NCBI GenBank assembly: GCA_017506175.1
Contig: JAFVNW010000072.1
Location: forward strand, 1-32,016
DNA from: Bacteroidales bacterium
Lineage (GTDB): Bacteria > Bacteroidota > Bacteroidia > Bacteroidales > WCHB1-69
DNA: 32,016 bases
Reading direction: 5' to 3'
Both the position numbers and the translations under genes were made by a program. Below the pieces are notes generated by a model, which saw only the letters and a program-made list of their open reading frames with translations, did no database searches and had not been told where the DNA came from. Shown piece after piece: positions 16,901 through 25,387 of this stretch. Within the stretch, counting starts at the first letter, position 1. Each line of letters begins with the position of its first letter.

Positions 16901-19900
16901 TGTATCCTATTACGGTTAATAACACGGGTAATGGTGTTGGCACAGTCAATGGCTTGACCGATTATCCTGTTGGCGACACCATCACTTCCGTTACCTGTGG
17001 TACTGCCTATTTCTTCAACATGATGGCTGGCGAAGGCTCACACATCTCCGACTTCACTTGGGGAGGTGGCACGATGTCTTTCGATGGTCAAAGCCAAAAG
17101 ACCTTCCAAATGTGGAACGGCAGTGCCAACGCTACCAACAACACCATCACCGTTACCTTCAACTTGGATACGATGTATGTTACTTCTACCGTCCAAGACA
17201 ACATTGGCGGTACGGTTGATCCTGCCAACGGTTGGATTGAGTATGGTCAGGATTTCACCCTTAACATCACTGCCGATGCTGCCAATGGCTATCATATCCA
17301 AACCATTACCACCGGCAGCAATGTAGTTACGTTGGGCAACAATGAAGATATAAACTACGCTTATGTTCTGCAAAATGTAACCTCCGACACTTCCATTGTC
17401 GTTGAATTTGCATTGAATACTTATGAAATCACGGTTAATGGCGTAGGCAATGGAACCATAGTTCCCGGTACTCTCCAAATCACTCATGGTGAGGATACTG
17501 CATGCACGTTTACTGCTGCCGATTGCTATTTCATTGATTCCGTTGTTGTTGATGGCGTTAATCAAGGAGCCATCGCTACCTATGCTTTCAATGATGTGGA
17601 TGCAAACCACACCGTGACCGCCTATTTCACCATCCAGAACTTCACGATGACGGGTATTGCCAACACGACTGACGGAACCGTCACCAGCGGTACTGCTGAT
17701 TGCGGCACCGATTATACATATAATATTGAGGCAACCACCGAAGGTTATCACATTGATCACCTTGAATTGGATGGCACGACTGTTGAAACCTATACTGCCA
17801 ATGAAACAACGGCAACCTATACGGTTTCAGATGTGCGCGACAATCACACTTTGGAGGCATTCTTTGCCATCAATGAATATCCTGTAACTGCTACGGCTAT
17901 CAATGGTATGGTTACTCCCGCTAATGCATCCGTTGCACACGGCGGTTCTCAAACCTTCACCTTGGTTCCCGATTTCTGTCAAGAACTGACCGCACTCACT
18001 GTCAATGGTGAGGATTATATGGCTAATACAACAGCCGTTCCAGCCAATGTTACTGAGGTATTTACCGAAGACTTTTCCAGTGTTACTGATGCAAGCACTA
18101 ACCAACAATGTGATGCTTCTACTACGGCATTCAATGCTGCTAGATTCAATGCACAGCTGCCCGGTTGGAGCGGAACGAATGTTTATGGTGCAAATGGAAA
18201 GGTTAAATTGAGCTCTGGCAGTGCGGCTGGTACTTTGACGAGAACCTTCGATTTGTCTGCTAATGGTGGTCACTATACCATTGAGTTTGATGCCAAGGCT
18301 TGGGCAAGAAACGGCGAGTCAACCACGATGGAAGTTGTTGTGGGCTCGGAAACTCATCAAGTAACTGGTTTGTCCACCGCCACGGGTTGTGAATTGTCAC
18401 ACTTTGTTGTTGAGGGCGATGGTGGTACAGCTTCTACTCAAGTCACCTTCCGAGGTATTGGTGCTAATTCCAGATTCTTCCTTGACAACATCACCATTTC
18501 TGTCGGGCTGCCTGCCAGCAATACGGTCACGGTTTCCAACATTACTGATACTACCGAGATTGAGGCTGTCTTCTCCCCGATTCAATATACTATGGACTAT
18601 ACCACCACTGGTGAAGGTACCGTTACTCCGGATGCAACGACTGCCGATTGCGGAAGCACCTTCACTTACCACATCGAGGCTGCTGAAGGCTGGCATATTG
18701 ACAACTACACGATTGGCGGAACTACGACTACTCTGGGTTCCAATGCCGATGTGACTGCCGATGTTGAAGTATTCGTGGAAAGCGACACTACACTTGATGT
18801 TGTATTCGCAATCAATGGCTATACGGTTACGGTTAACGCTACCACTGGTCAAGGTTCATTTGACAATGTTGCACAAAACAACACTTACGCAGTTGAACAT
18901 GGCGACAACCAAACCATCAACATTGCTGCCGACAGCGTCAATGGTTACCATATCGCGAGCATCACTTGCGGGTCCGACGAAGTTGAGTTGGGCAACAATA
19001 CTGATTTGACTTACGCTTATACAATTACTAACATCGTTTCCGATACGACTGTTGATGTTGAGTTCGCTCTGAATGAATATCCGATCACCGTTACCCTCGT
19101 GGGCAACGGTAGTGTGGCTCCTGCCACTCAGGATTGGGAATATGGTGACGATGCTACGTTCGTGATCGAACCGGCTGAAGAATGCTACTACATTGATTCT
19201 ATCATTGTTGACGGCTCAGAGGCTGTCATCACCAACGTACAAGGAATGAACTTCACAATCGCCAATGTGGTTGAGCCCCATACGTTGCATGTAGTGTTCG
19301 CCGATTCCGTATTCCAAATGACGAAACGTATCTACTATCCTTACATGGGTACTGTTTCCGAAGGTGAAGCACATTGCGGCGGCAGCTACGATTATGAAAT
19401 CCATGCCAACGAAGGTTATCACATTTCATCCATCTCTTTGGACTATGCTACCGAACCGGCTATCGACTCTCTGAGAATTGCCGATTCTGTTGTTACGGTT
19501 ACTGATATTCACGCTAATCACCACATGATTGTTGACTTCGCTTTGAATACTTATGATGTGACTGTAAGCGCCAACGAATTTGGTACTATCACTCCTGACG
19601 GCGATTTGACTCCTTCTCATGGCGATGTCCTCACATTCACTCTCGCAGCCATGAACCCCTGCCATGAGCTCGTCACTCTGACTTTGAATGATGAAGACGT
19701 TACCGACCAAATCGTAGCCGATCAGTTCACTTGGACTGCCGACACCGATGCAGTCATCGTTGCTACTTTCGCTCCTATCATGTATGCAATGGATGTGGTT
19801 TACGATCCTGCCAGCACTGGTCTGGGTACTGTAAACGCTGGTACGGTTGAATGCGACTCAACTTACCAATACAATATCGTAGCCAACCACGGCTCTCATA

Positions 19901-22900
19901 TCGAAAGCTACACTCTCAATGGTGTTACTACCACCTTGGGCACGAACGATGATACGCTCGCTACCGTTGATATCGTAGCTGCTTCTCAAGATACCACTTT
20001 GACGGTTCTCTTCGCCATCAACACCTACAATGTAACTCTCTGTACTTTGGATCCTGCCGAAGGTTCTATGACAGCTGTTACAGCCACTGCTACTTATGGC
20101 AATCCGTATGATGTAACCGTTCGCGCCAACTATGTCAACGGTTATCATATAGAGACCATCACTTGCGGCGACAGCGTAGCTACCTACGGTGCCAACATCG
20201 ATACCGTTATCAACTACACGATTAACAGCATTACCTCCGATACTACTGTATGTGCTACCTTTGAACTTAATGAATACACCATCACCGCTACTGCTGGTGA
20301 CAACGGTACTATCGAAGTTGCTGGTGAAAATACCATCGTTTGGGGCAGCGACACTTCATTTGTCATCACCCCGGCTGAATGCTACTACATTGATGTTGTA
20401 ACTGTTGACGGAACTGAGATTTCTGGTTACGATACGACCGGATTCACCTACCCATTCACCAATGTGGTTGACAATCACACCATCGATGTTCAATTCGCAA
20501 TCTACACTTACAATTTGGCTTCTACAGTCAATGACGCCACGATGGGCACGGTTACCAGCGATCCTGCTGTCAACTGCGGCGATGCTTACGACTATGTCAT
20601 CAATGCAGCCCACGGTTATCATATCGATTCCATCTATTTGGATGGTGCTATGAATCAATCATTCACCTATTCAGAAACCAACTATGACACCACTTATACC
20701 GTGACGATCAATCCGGTTGACGCCGATCACGTTTTGGACGCCTTCTTCTCCATCAACACCTATACGATGCATGCAGAGAATGGTGCCAACGGAACAATTG
20801 ATCCTGTAGGAGATTCCGTTTTGAACCACGGAGATACAATTGTTTACACCGTCACTCCGGATGATTGCTATTATATTAGCGAGGTGCTGGTTGACGATGT
20901 TGACGTTCTTGGTGACGACAGCACTGCTTTCACCTATACATTTGCAGATGTTCAAGCACCGCACGCCATCGTTGCCAACTTTGCCATCTATGAATATGAA
21001 ATGGCTGAAACGCACACTGGCAACGGTACGGTTACCACTGCTACTGTCAACTGCGGTGATACTTACACTTATACCATCACTGCAGACCAAGGCTGGCACA
21101 TTGAAGAATATACTATCGCGGGTACGACTGTTCATTTCGGTACCAATGATGACAATACGGCTACTTACGTCATTACTCCTGCCAGACAAGATACCAGCAT
21201 CGATGTCGTATTCGCCATCGATACATTGGATGTAACGGTTTGCACGGTAGATGGCGGTACTTTGGTTGCCAATCCTGCTGTTGTTGACTACGGTTCTTCT
21301 TGCGATGTTACCATCACCGCTGATACTGTCAACGGATACCACATCCAAACCATCACTTGTGGCAGCGACGTGGTTACCTTAGGTCAGAACAGCGACGTTG
21401 TTTATACTTATACTTTGAACAGTGTTACTTCCGACACCACCATTTGCGCGACCTTCGAACTCAACAACTACACGATCACTGCAACTGCCGATGCCAACTC
21501 GAACATCACTCCTGCAGGCGTTACCAATGTTCGTTACGGTGATACGTTGGCAATCACAATGACCTCCAACGTTCCTTGCTACTACATCACCAATTACGAA
21601 GTTGACGGTGTTGCTACCACTGTAAACGACAGTGTTGCTCAAACCTATACCTTCGAATTCATCACTGCTGACCACACCATCGACGTTTACTCAGCCATCT
21701 ATACTTACAACTTGGCTTCTACTGTAAATGATGCTACGATGGGTTCGGTTACCAGCGACGACAGCGTTGACTGCGGTACCGATTACAACTACTTAATCAC
21801 TGCCAACTATGGTTATCACCTCGAAGCCATCTACTTGGACGGCGTTCTTGATCAAACCTTCCCGTACAGCGAGACCCTCTACACCACCGCATTCACTCGT
21901 ACCGTTACGAATGTGATGGCTGATCATCAATTAGATGCTGTATTCGCCATCAATACCTACACGATCGATGTGACCGTTGGTGCTAATGGCTCGGTTGAAC
22001 CTGGTGACGATGTTACATTGAACCACGGTGACAATGCAACCTTCGTTGTTACTCCGGATCCTTGCTACTACATCAGCGAAGTACTGGTTGACGGTACGGA
22101 TGTTCTCGGTGCAGACAGCACGACATTCACCCATACCTTCACCAATGTTGTCGCTCCTCATACTTTTGAAGCCAACTTCGCAATCTATGAATATGAGATG
22201 ACTGAAACGCACACAGGTATGGGTACGGTTTCCACAGCTACTGTAAACTGCGGTGACGACTACACCTATATGATTGATGCTGATACTGCTAATGGTTATC
22301 ATATCGAATCAGTTACCTTCAACGGTGTTACCACGACCTATGGCAACAACGAAGACATTCACGCTGAACAATTGGTTGAAGCTGTAAGCCAAGATACTAC
22401 GATTGATGTTGTATTCGCTATCAATACTTACAGCATCGATGTAACCGTCAATGGTAACGGCACAACCACTCCTGGCGACACTGCCGGTATCATTTGGGAC
22501 ACCAATGTTGATTACACGATTACTGCCGAACACGGTTACCACATCGCAAGCGTTCTGGCTGACGGTGTGAACGTATTCACTCCGAGTAGCGATCCTAACA
22601 TCGATAGCCTCTTCAACTACTCATTCACGAACATTCGTGAAAATCACACCTTAGTTGTGAACTTCGCCACCAATATCTACACTATCATCGCTTCTGCCGA
22701 TAGTGAAGGCACTATCGTTATGCCGGGTGAAAACCACGTGGCTTATAACAACAACATCGACTTCACCATCACTGCAAATGGTTGCTACCACATCAGTGCA
22801 ATCCTAATTGACGGTGTAGAGTCAGTTATTTTCGATGACAACACCAGCTACTATGTTTTCACATTTGAAAATGTAGAAGCTGACCACACCATCCACGCCA

Positions 22901-25041
22901 CCTTCGCTATCAACACTTACACTATCCACGCTGCTGCTGGTGCCAACGGTACCATCACGCCTGCTGGTGACACTACGGTTGATTGCGGTGCCAATGTGGT
23001 TTACACCTTCACTCCGGATGCTGGCTACGCTATCGAAGGTGTGGTTGTAAACGGTAACAATATCGGTGCTCCGACTACCTACACGGTTACTGACATCCAC
23101 AGTGATTACGACATTATGGTTACCTTCACCGATATCAACTACACGTTGACCTCATCTTCCTTCGGTCACGGAACCATTACTCCTGAAGGCACTGTGGTAG
23201 TTGCTGAAAACGGTACTCAGGTTTACACCCTTGTTCCGGATGATTGCTACACCGTTAGCGAAGTTCTGGTTGACGGCGTTTCCTACCTGAACGAACTTGA
23301 AGACAACACCCTGACTTTGGACAGCATCCAGTCTGATATGAACATCCAGGCTTACTTCCAAATTAAGACCTACAATGTTACGACGACTGCTGCTGAAGGT
23401 GGTTTCATCACTGAAGGCGGTGTTGTGAACTGTGGTTCCGATGTTGAACTCACCATCACGGCTGATGCATGCCACAACATTGATTCTGTGGTTGTAAACG
23501 GTGTCAATGCTGGCGCAGTTGAAACCTACACCATCTCCGCTATCGATACCGACTACACAGTAGCCGCTTACTTCTCCATCAAGACCTACACCATCACCTC
23601 TTCCGTAAATGATACTGTAATGGGTACGATTACCGCTTCCGACACCTTCGACTGCGGTGAAACCCCGACCTACGAAATCACTCCTAATGATGGCTACTAC
23701 ATTGTTGATGTTACTGTTGACGGTGTATCTCAAGGCATTATCACTTCTTACACCTTCGGTTCTTTGGATGCTGATCACACCATTGATGCTGAATTCGCTA
23801 TGTACACTTACACGTTGACCGCTACTGCTAACGTAGGCGTTACCTCAACACCTGCTCTCGGCGACACCGTGGTTGATTACAATGCAAGTGTTACTTACAC
23901 GTTCACTGTTGACTCTTGCTACGAAATCGCCGATGTTTTGGTTGACGGAGTTTCAATGGGTGCAATTACTACCTACACCTTCGATAGCATCACTGCCGAC
24001 CACATCATCGCAGTTAATGCTGTAGTGAAGACCTACACCATCACCTCTTCTGTAAGTGATGTTCTCGGTGGTACTGTTACTCCTCTCGGTGAAACCACTG
24101 TTAACTGCGGCGGTTCTCAAAACTACACCGTAACGGTTAACGCGGGCTATGTAATTGAAGACGTTCTCGTCAATGGTACTTCAGTGGGCGTTGTTAGCAG
24201 CTACTTCTTCGAAAATGTAACCGGCGACTCCACCATCGAAGTTGTCTTCCACGCTCTCGAAGTTGATACATTCCAAATCGTTGCTTCCGTACGCAGCGGC
24301 AATGGTACTATCAATCCTGCTGGCATCATCAACGTTGCTCGCGGCGCAAGCCAGACCTTCACGATGATTCCGGACGAATTCTACAGAGTATTCGAAGTAT
24401 ATGTTGACGGCGTTCCCGCTACCACCTCCAACACCTATACCTTCGGTAACGTTTCCGCTAACCACACCATTGAAGTTGTATTCGTTCCTGCCACCTGTCC
24501 GGTTCCGACCTATGCTTGGACTGAAGACATCGACTATACGAGCGCAACTCTGAACTGGACCGACATGAATGTCACTTCCTACACTGTACGTTACAAGAAG
24601 GCTTCTGACACCAGCGACTTCATCGAGGTTACCGGTATTACCGACAACTTCTATGAACTGAGCGGTCTCGATATGAATACTGACTACATCTGGAATGTCA
24701 AGTCCGTATGCATCGCTGACGAAGCTGAAAGCAACTGGAGTTCACAACAAACCTTCAGAACGCTTGAAGATATTAGCTCAGACACCACTGGTATCTACGA
24801 AATGACTCTCGGCGAGATGAACGTTTACAGCTACGGCAACGACATCTACGTGGTTAATAACGCTCAAGAACAAATCAAGGACATCCAAGTTTACGATTTG
24901 ATGGGTCGCGTAGTATTTGCCGGCAAGGCTCAGAGCAACCCGCAAGTAATCAACGTCAACGCCGCCAACGGCACCTACGTTGTGAGAGTTGTTACTGAAA
25001 ATGCAATCCGCAATTACAAGGTCAGCATTTCTCAAAGATAA
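13930..25041 (+). CDS. Giant 3703-residue T9SS surface protein with 33 divergent InlB-type repeats
   Basis: An unbroken 11.1-kb frame. Residues 1-37 form an extended signal peptide; M19 is an alternative start. Residues 38-177 form a beta-rich domain and 178-260 a short Fn3-like domain. Residues 261-762 hold nine 'ELPY.FRGH...GCDSIVTFTLNVNPTYN' repeats of about 55 residues. Residues 763-3522 hold 33 divergent InlB B-repeat-like domains (about 79 residues each, pattern YTIT...NGTI.P.G...YHI..V.VDG...YTF..V..NHTI...FAINTY). Repeat 8 is split by a domain at about 1378-1526. An Fn3 domain starts at C3523, and a T9SS type A sorting domain covers the last 80 residues. No catalytic domain is visible. 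I infer a long surface stalk or adhesin. The array has almost no Lys or Arg and often one Cys per domain. Confidence 0.92.
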   Translation: MKKFYTFGPQKFHFFSKMRNFLAMALMLLLAVGNVKAEEVTIVFGEGTGEIHATSGTINDYLSFTTARNGGSTNPAYNAASEELRLYYSSTGNGGSLTLNCLGGITITGIEITASGSAYTPTVKYKVDGGTAVTATRSGVVYSISGVSANSTLMFQNANTTNTQLRIKSIKVAYDLPCQEVTELVSENVTATGAGLKWKSNATDFMAQLDGTDISGFTFATSGDYKTYTAEGLTPNAEHTFAIKATCEADYHTVTFTTECNEYNIPAEVATIPEGETYTWGGESYTESGNYVQTLYDQYGCDSVLTLNLTVVSNVYTITPTTCMGFPYTNPYTNEVMYDGSDIDDIVYINYSDTLPNAAFGGTMDSIRVINLTVSPEYVVTDTRDICINELPFDIQNYHFEDLEAGTYDYNLHLMSQYDCDSTVRFTLNVHPMSDITVDATFCSNELPAHVGEIEIPATATTGVITQTFASAFGCDSTVHVNLTVYQAYPDEVVEETVCDNALPYTWRGHTFAEAVTDTVFTETTVNGCDSIVTFSLSVNPTYNEEVSAVTICASELPYDFRGHSLTEANTYTYNETTVAGCDSIVTFTLNVNPTYNEEVPAVTICDSELPYNFRGHELTEADTYIYNETTVNGCDSIVTFTLNVAPTYNETIEETICDSELPYNFRGHNLTEAGTYTYNETTANGCDSIVTYTLNVNPTYNETDAVAICVNELPYTYNAGNGHTTVFPVGTTTQDTALVYATALGCDSVVNLTLTVNSTDMCSFEITLEAGENGTITGATTVNHGANETYTITPASDCYYISSLTLDGIEQTITTPEGMTFNLDSIVAHHTIAASFEVYTYTLTSSVDGEGTITATSVVDCGSDTTFAITPADGYHLDSVVVDGVNQGVIDTYTFTNVHADGNIIAYFSINHYTINMVVNGANGTVDPVGDLDVVYGATPAYTFAPVACYELSSLLVDGEEVVDDVVDNVYTFPAVDANHSAVATFDHIMYPITVNNTGNGVGTVNGLTDYPVGDTITSVTCGTAYFFNMMAGEGSHISDFTWGGGTMSFDGQSQKTFQMWNGSANATNNTITVTFNLDTMYVTSTVQDNIGGTVDPANGWIEYGQDFTLNITADAANGYHIQTITTGSNVVTLGNNEDINYAYVLQNVTSDTSIVVEFALNTYEITVNGVGNGTIVPGTLQITHGEDTACTFTAADCYFIDSVVVDGVNQGAIATYAFNDVDANHTVTAYFTIQNFTMTGIANTTDGTVTSGTADCGTDYTYNIEATTEGYHIDHLELDGTTVETYTANETTATYTVSDVRDNHTLEAFFAINEYPVTATAINGMVTPANASVAHGGSQTFTLVPDFCQELTALTVNGEDYMANTTAVPANVTEVFTEDFSSVTDASTNQQCDASTTAFNAARFNAQLPGWSGTNVYGANGKVKLSSGSAAGTLTRTFDLSANGGHYTIEFDAKAWARNGESTTMEVVVGSETHQVTGLSTATGCELSHFVVEGDGGTASTQVTFRGIGANSRFFLDNITISVGLPASNTVTVSNITDTTEIEAVFSPIQYTMDYTTTGEGTVTPDATTADCGSTFTYHIEAAEGWHIDNYTIGGTTTTLGSNADVTADVEVFVESDTTLDVVFAINGYTVTVNATTGQGSFDNVAQNNTYAVEHGDNQTINIAADSVNGYHIASITCGSDEVELGNNTDLTYAYTITNIVSDTTVDVEFALNEYPITVTLVGNGSVAPATQDWEYGDDATFVIEPAEECYYIDSIIVDGSEAVITNVQGMNFTIANVVEPHTLHVVFADSVFQMTKRIYYPYMGTVSEGEAHCGGSYDYEIHANEGYHISSISLDYATEPAIDSLRIADSVVTVTDIHANHHMIVDFALNTYDVTVSANEFGTITPDGDLTPSHGDVLTFTLAAMNPCHELVTLTLNDEDVTDQIVADQFTWTADTDAVIVATFAPIMYAMDVVYDPASTGLGTVNAGTVECDSTYQYNIVANHGSHIESYTLNGVTTTLGTNDDTLATVDIVAASQDTTLTVLFAINTYNVTLCTLDPAEGSMTAVTATATYGNPYDVTVRANYVNGYHIETITCGDSVATYGANIDTVINYTINSITSDTTVCATFELNEYTITATAGDNGTIEVAGENTIVWGSDTSFVITPAECYYIDVVTVDGTEISGYDTTGFTYPFTNVVDNHTIDVQFAIYTYNLASTVNDATMGTVTSDPAVNCGDAYDYVINAAHGYHIDSIYLDGAMNQSFTYSETNYDTTYTVTINPVDADHVLDAFFSINTYTMHAENGANGTIDPVGDSVLNHGDTIVYTVTPDDCYYISEVLVDDVDVLGDDSTAFTYTFADVQAPHAIVANFAIYEYEMAETHTGNGTVTTATVNCGDTYTYTITADQGWHIEEYTIAGTTVHFGTNDDNTATYVITPARQDTSIDVVFAIDTLDVTVCTVDGGTLVANPAVVDYGSSCDVTITADTVNGYHIQTITCGSDVVTLGQNSDVVYTYTLNSVTSDTTICATFELNNYTITATADANSNITPAGVTNVRYGDTLAITMTSNVPCYYITNYEVDGVATTVNDSVAQTYTFEFITADHTIDVYSAIYTYNLASTVNDATMGSVTSDDSVDCGTDYNYLITANYGYHLEAIYLDGVLDQTFPYSETLYTTAFTRTVTNVMADHQLDAVFAINTYTIDVTVGANGSVEPGDDVTLNHGDNATFVVTPDPCYYISEVLVDGTDVLGADSTTFTHTFTNVVAPHTFEANFAIYEYEMTETHTGMGTVSTATVNCGDDYTYMIDADTANGYHIESVTFNGVTTTYGNNEDIHAEQLVEAVSQDTTIDVVFAINTYSIDVTVNGNGTTTPGDTAGIIWDTNVDYTITAEHGYHIASVLADGVNVFTPSSDPNIDSLFNYSFTNIRENHTLVVNFATNIYTIIASADSEGTIVMPGENHVAYNNNIDFTITANGCYHISAILIDGVESVIFDDNTSYYVFTFENVEADHTIHATFAINTYTIHAAAGANGTITPAGDTTVDCGANVVYTFTPDAGYAIEGVVVNGNNIGAPTTYTVTDIHSDYDIMVTFTDINYTLTSSSFGHGTITPEGTVVVAENGTQVYTLVPDDCYTVSEVLVDGVSYLNELEDNTLTLDSIQSDMNIQAYFQIKTYNVTTTAAEGGFITEGGVVNCGSDVELTITADACHNIDSVVVNGVNAGAVETYTISAIDTDYTVAAYFSIKTYTITSSVNDTVMGTITASDTFDCGETPTYEITPNDGYYIVDVTVDGVSQGIITSYTFGSLDADHTIDAEFAMYTYTLTATANVGVTSTPALGDTVVDYNASVTYTFTVDSCYEIADVLVDGVSMGAITTYTFDSITADHIIAVNAVVKTYTITSSVSDVLGGTVTPLGETTVNCGGSQNYTVTVNAGYVIEDVLVNGTSVGVVSSYFFENVTGDSTIEVVFHALEVDTFQIVASVRSGNGTINPAGIINVARGASQTFTMIPDEFYRVFEVYVDGVPATTSNTYTFGNVSANHTIEVVFVPATCPVPTYAWTEDIDYTSATLNWTDMNVTSYTVRYKKASDTSDFIEVTGITDNFYELSGLDMNTDYIWNVKSVCIADEAESNWSSQQTFRTLEDISSDTTGIYEMTLGEMNVYSYGNDIYVVNNAQEQIKDIQVYDLMGRVVFAGKAQSNPQVINVNAANGTYVVRVVTENAIRNYKVSISQR
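14710..16215 (+). repeat. Nine GCDS-type coding repeats
   Basis: Residues 261-762 of the giant protein. Units 5-8 are the most alike: each has [CA][ND][SN]?ELPY, FRGH or WRGH, a threonine/tyrosine strand, NGCDSIVTF and NPTYNE. Units 1-4 and 9 are diverged. The same type of unit occurs in the M14 peptidase (about 576-790). It is a beta-rich spacer module frequent in Bacteroidales surface proteins; its structure and binding role are not established here. Confidence 0.85.
16216..24495 (+). repeat. Array of 33 divergent InlB-type coding repeats with five-domain superperiod
   Basis: Residues 763-3522. Between repeats 4 and 28 the domains fall into five classes in fixed order. Class A has HIE.YT..GTTT..G.N; class B has VNGYHI.TITCGS; class C has CYYID...VDG; class D has GYHI..I.LDG; class E has C.ELVTL or CYYISEVLVD. 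Class A starts are residues 992, 1553, 1952, 2356 and 2755. The spacings are 561 (includes the inserted domain), 399, 404 and 399 residues. The last two full cycles are about 80% identical in DNA where sampled. Confidence 0.85.
18061..18507 (+). other. Domain inserted in repeat 8 of the giant protein
   Basis: Residues 1378-1526, about 149 aa, unlike the flanking repeats. It starts FTEDFSSVTDAST, contains LPGWSGTNVYGANGKVKLSS and FDLSANGGHYTIEFDAKAW, and ends SRFFLDNITISVG. Order and motifs suggest a carbohydrate-binding-like or jelly-roll beta-sandwich of the type found in secreted Bacteroidota proteins; this is inference. It has a normal Lys and Arg content, unlike the array. It separates the VNGEDYM strand of the repeat from its NTVTVSNITDTTEIEAVF closing strand. 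Confidence 0.7.
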
Positions 25042-25059
25042 TAATTGTCTATTTCAATG

Positions 25060-25089
25060 AAGAGAGGGGTCTGCAAAGAACCCTCTCTT
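25060..25089 (+). terminator. Terminator-like hairpin after the giant gene
   Basis: Perfect 9-bp arms AAGAGAGGG (25060-25068) and CCCTCTCTT (25081-25089) flank a 12-nt loop; there is only a short U-poor tail. The loop and arms resemble those of the hairpin at 28626-28658 after the FISUMP gene. Confidence 0.65.
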
Positions 25090-25187
25090 GTAAATATAAC
25101 GGATCGTTTAACTTAATCTAATATCAAGGCAACAATAACATTCATTTTATAGCATAATAGTAAGCGTTTTCGCTTCACTTCTGGTAA

Positions 25188-25322
25188 GATTGAAATCGGG
25201 AAATTTCGTAATACAGTACAGGAAGTAAGTGAGAATGTTTGCGGTTTCTACCGTAAACTTTCTTGTTTGTACTGTAGGTTTTCCCGAGCCTCAATCTCCA
25301 ACAAAGAGTTTGCGGTTTTTTT
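25188..25322. other. Nested hairpin element in the intergenic region before the FISUMP gene
   Basis: Four nested or stacked inverted pairs are visible: GATTGA 25188-25193 with TCAATC 25291-25296; TCGGGAAA 25196-25203 with TTTCCCGA 25280-25287; TACAGTACA 25212-25220 with TGTACTGTA 25268-25276; GTTTGCGGT 25237-25245 with ACCGTAAAC 25250-25258 (one G-T wobble, TTCT loop). A second copy of GTTTGCGGT at 25308-25316 runs into T residues and could compete for the same ACCGTAAAC arm, giving a terminator-like alternative. It may be a structured leader, a non-coding RNA or a small palindromic mobile element. The rest of the 346-bp gap shows no gene. Confidence 0.6.
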
Positions 25323-25387
25323 ATGCCTATTTTATAAAGATGAAAATGAAGACAATGAATATATATATCAATTAAAATCAATTAATT

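Noticed and set aside
14710-24495. Possible CRISPR-like or satellite DNA because of regular repeats
   Set aside because: The periodicity is in protein domains of about 55 and 79 residues, with diverged DNA and no constant short repeat with unique spacers.
25175-25381. 68-codon minus-strand frame over the nested hairpin element
   Set aside because: Its codons coincide with the inverted repeats, so the frame is better explained as part of a structured element. Homologous predicted peptides, if found, would probably mark copies of the element.
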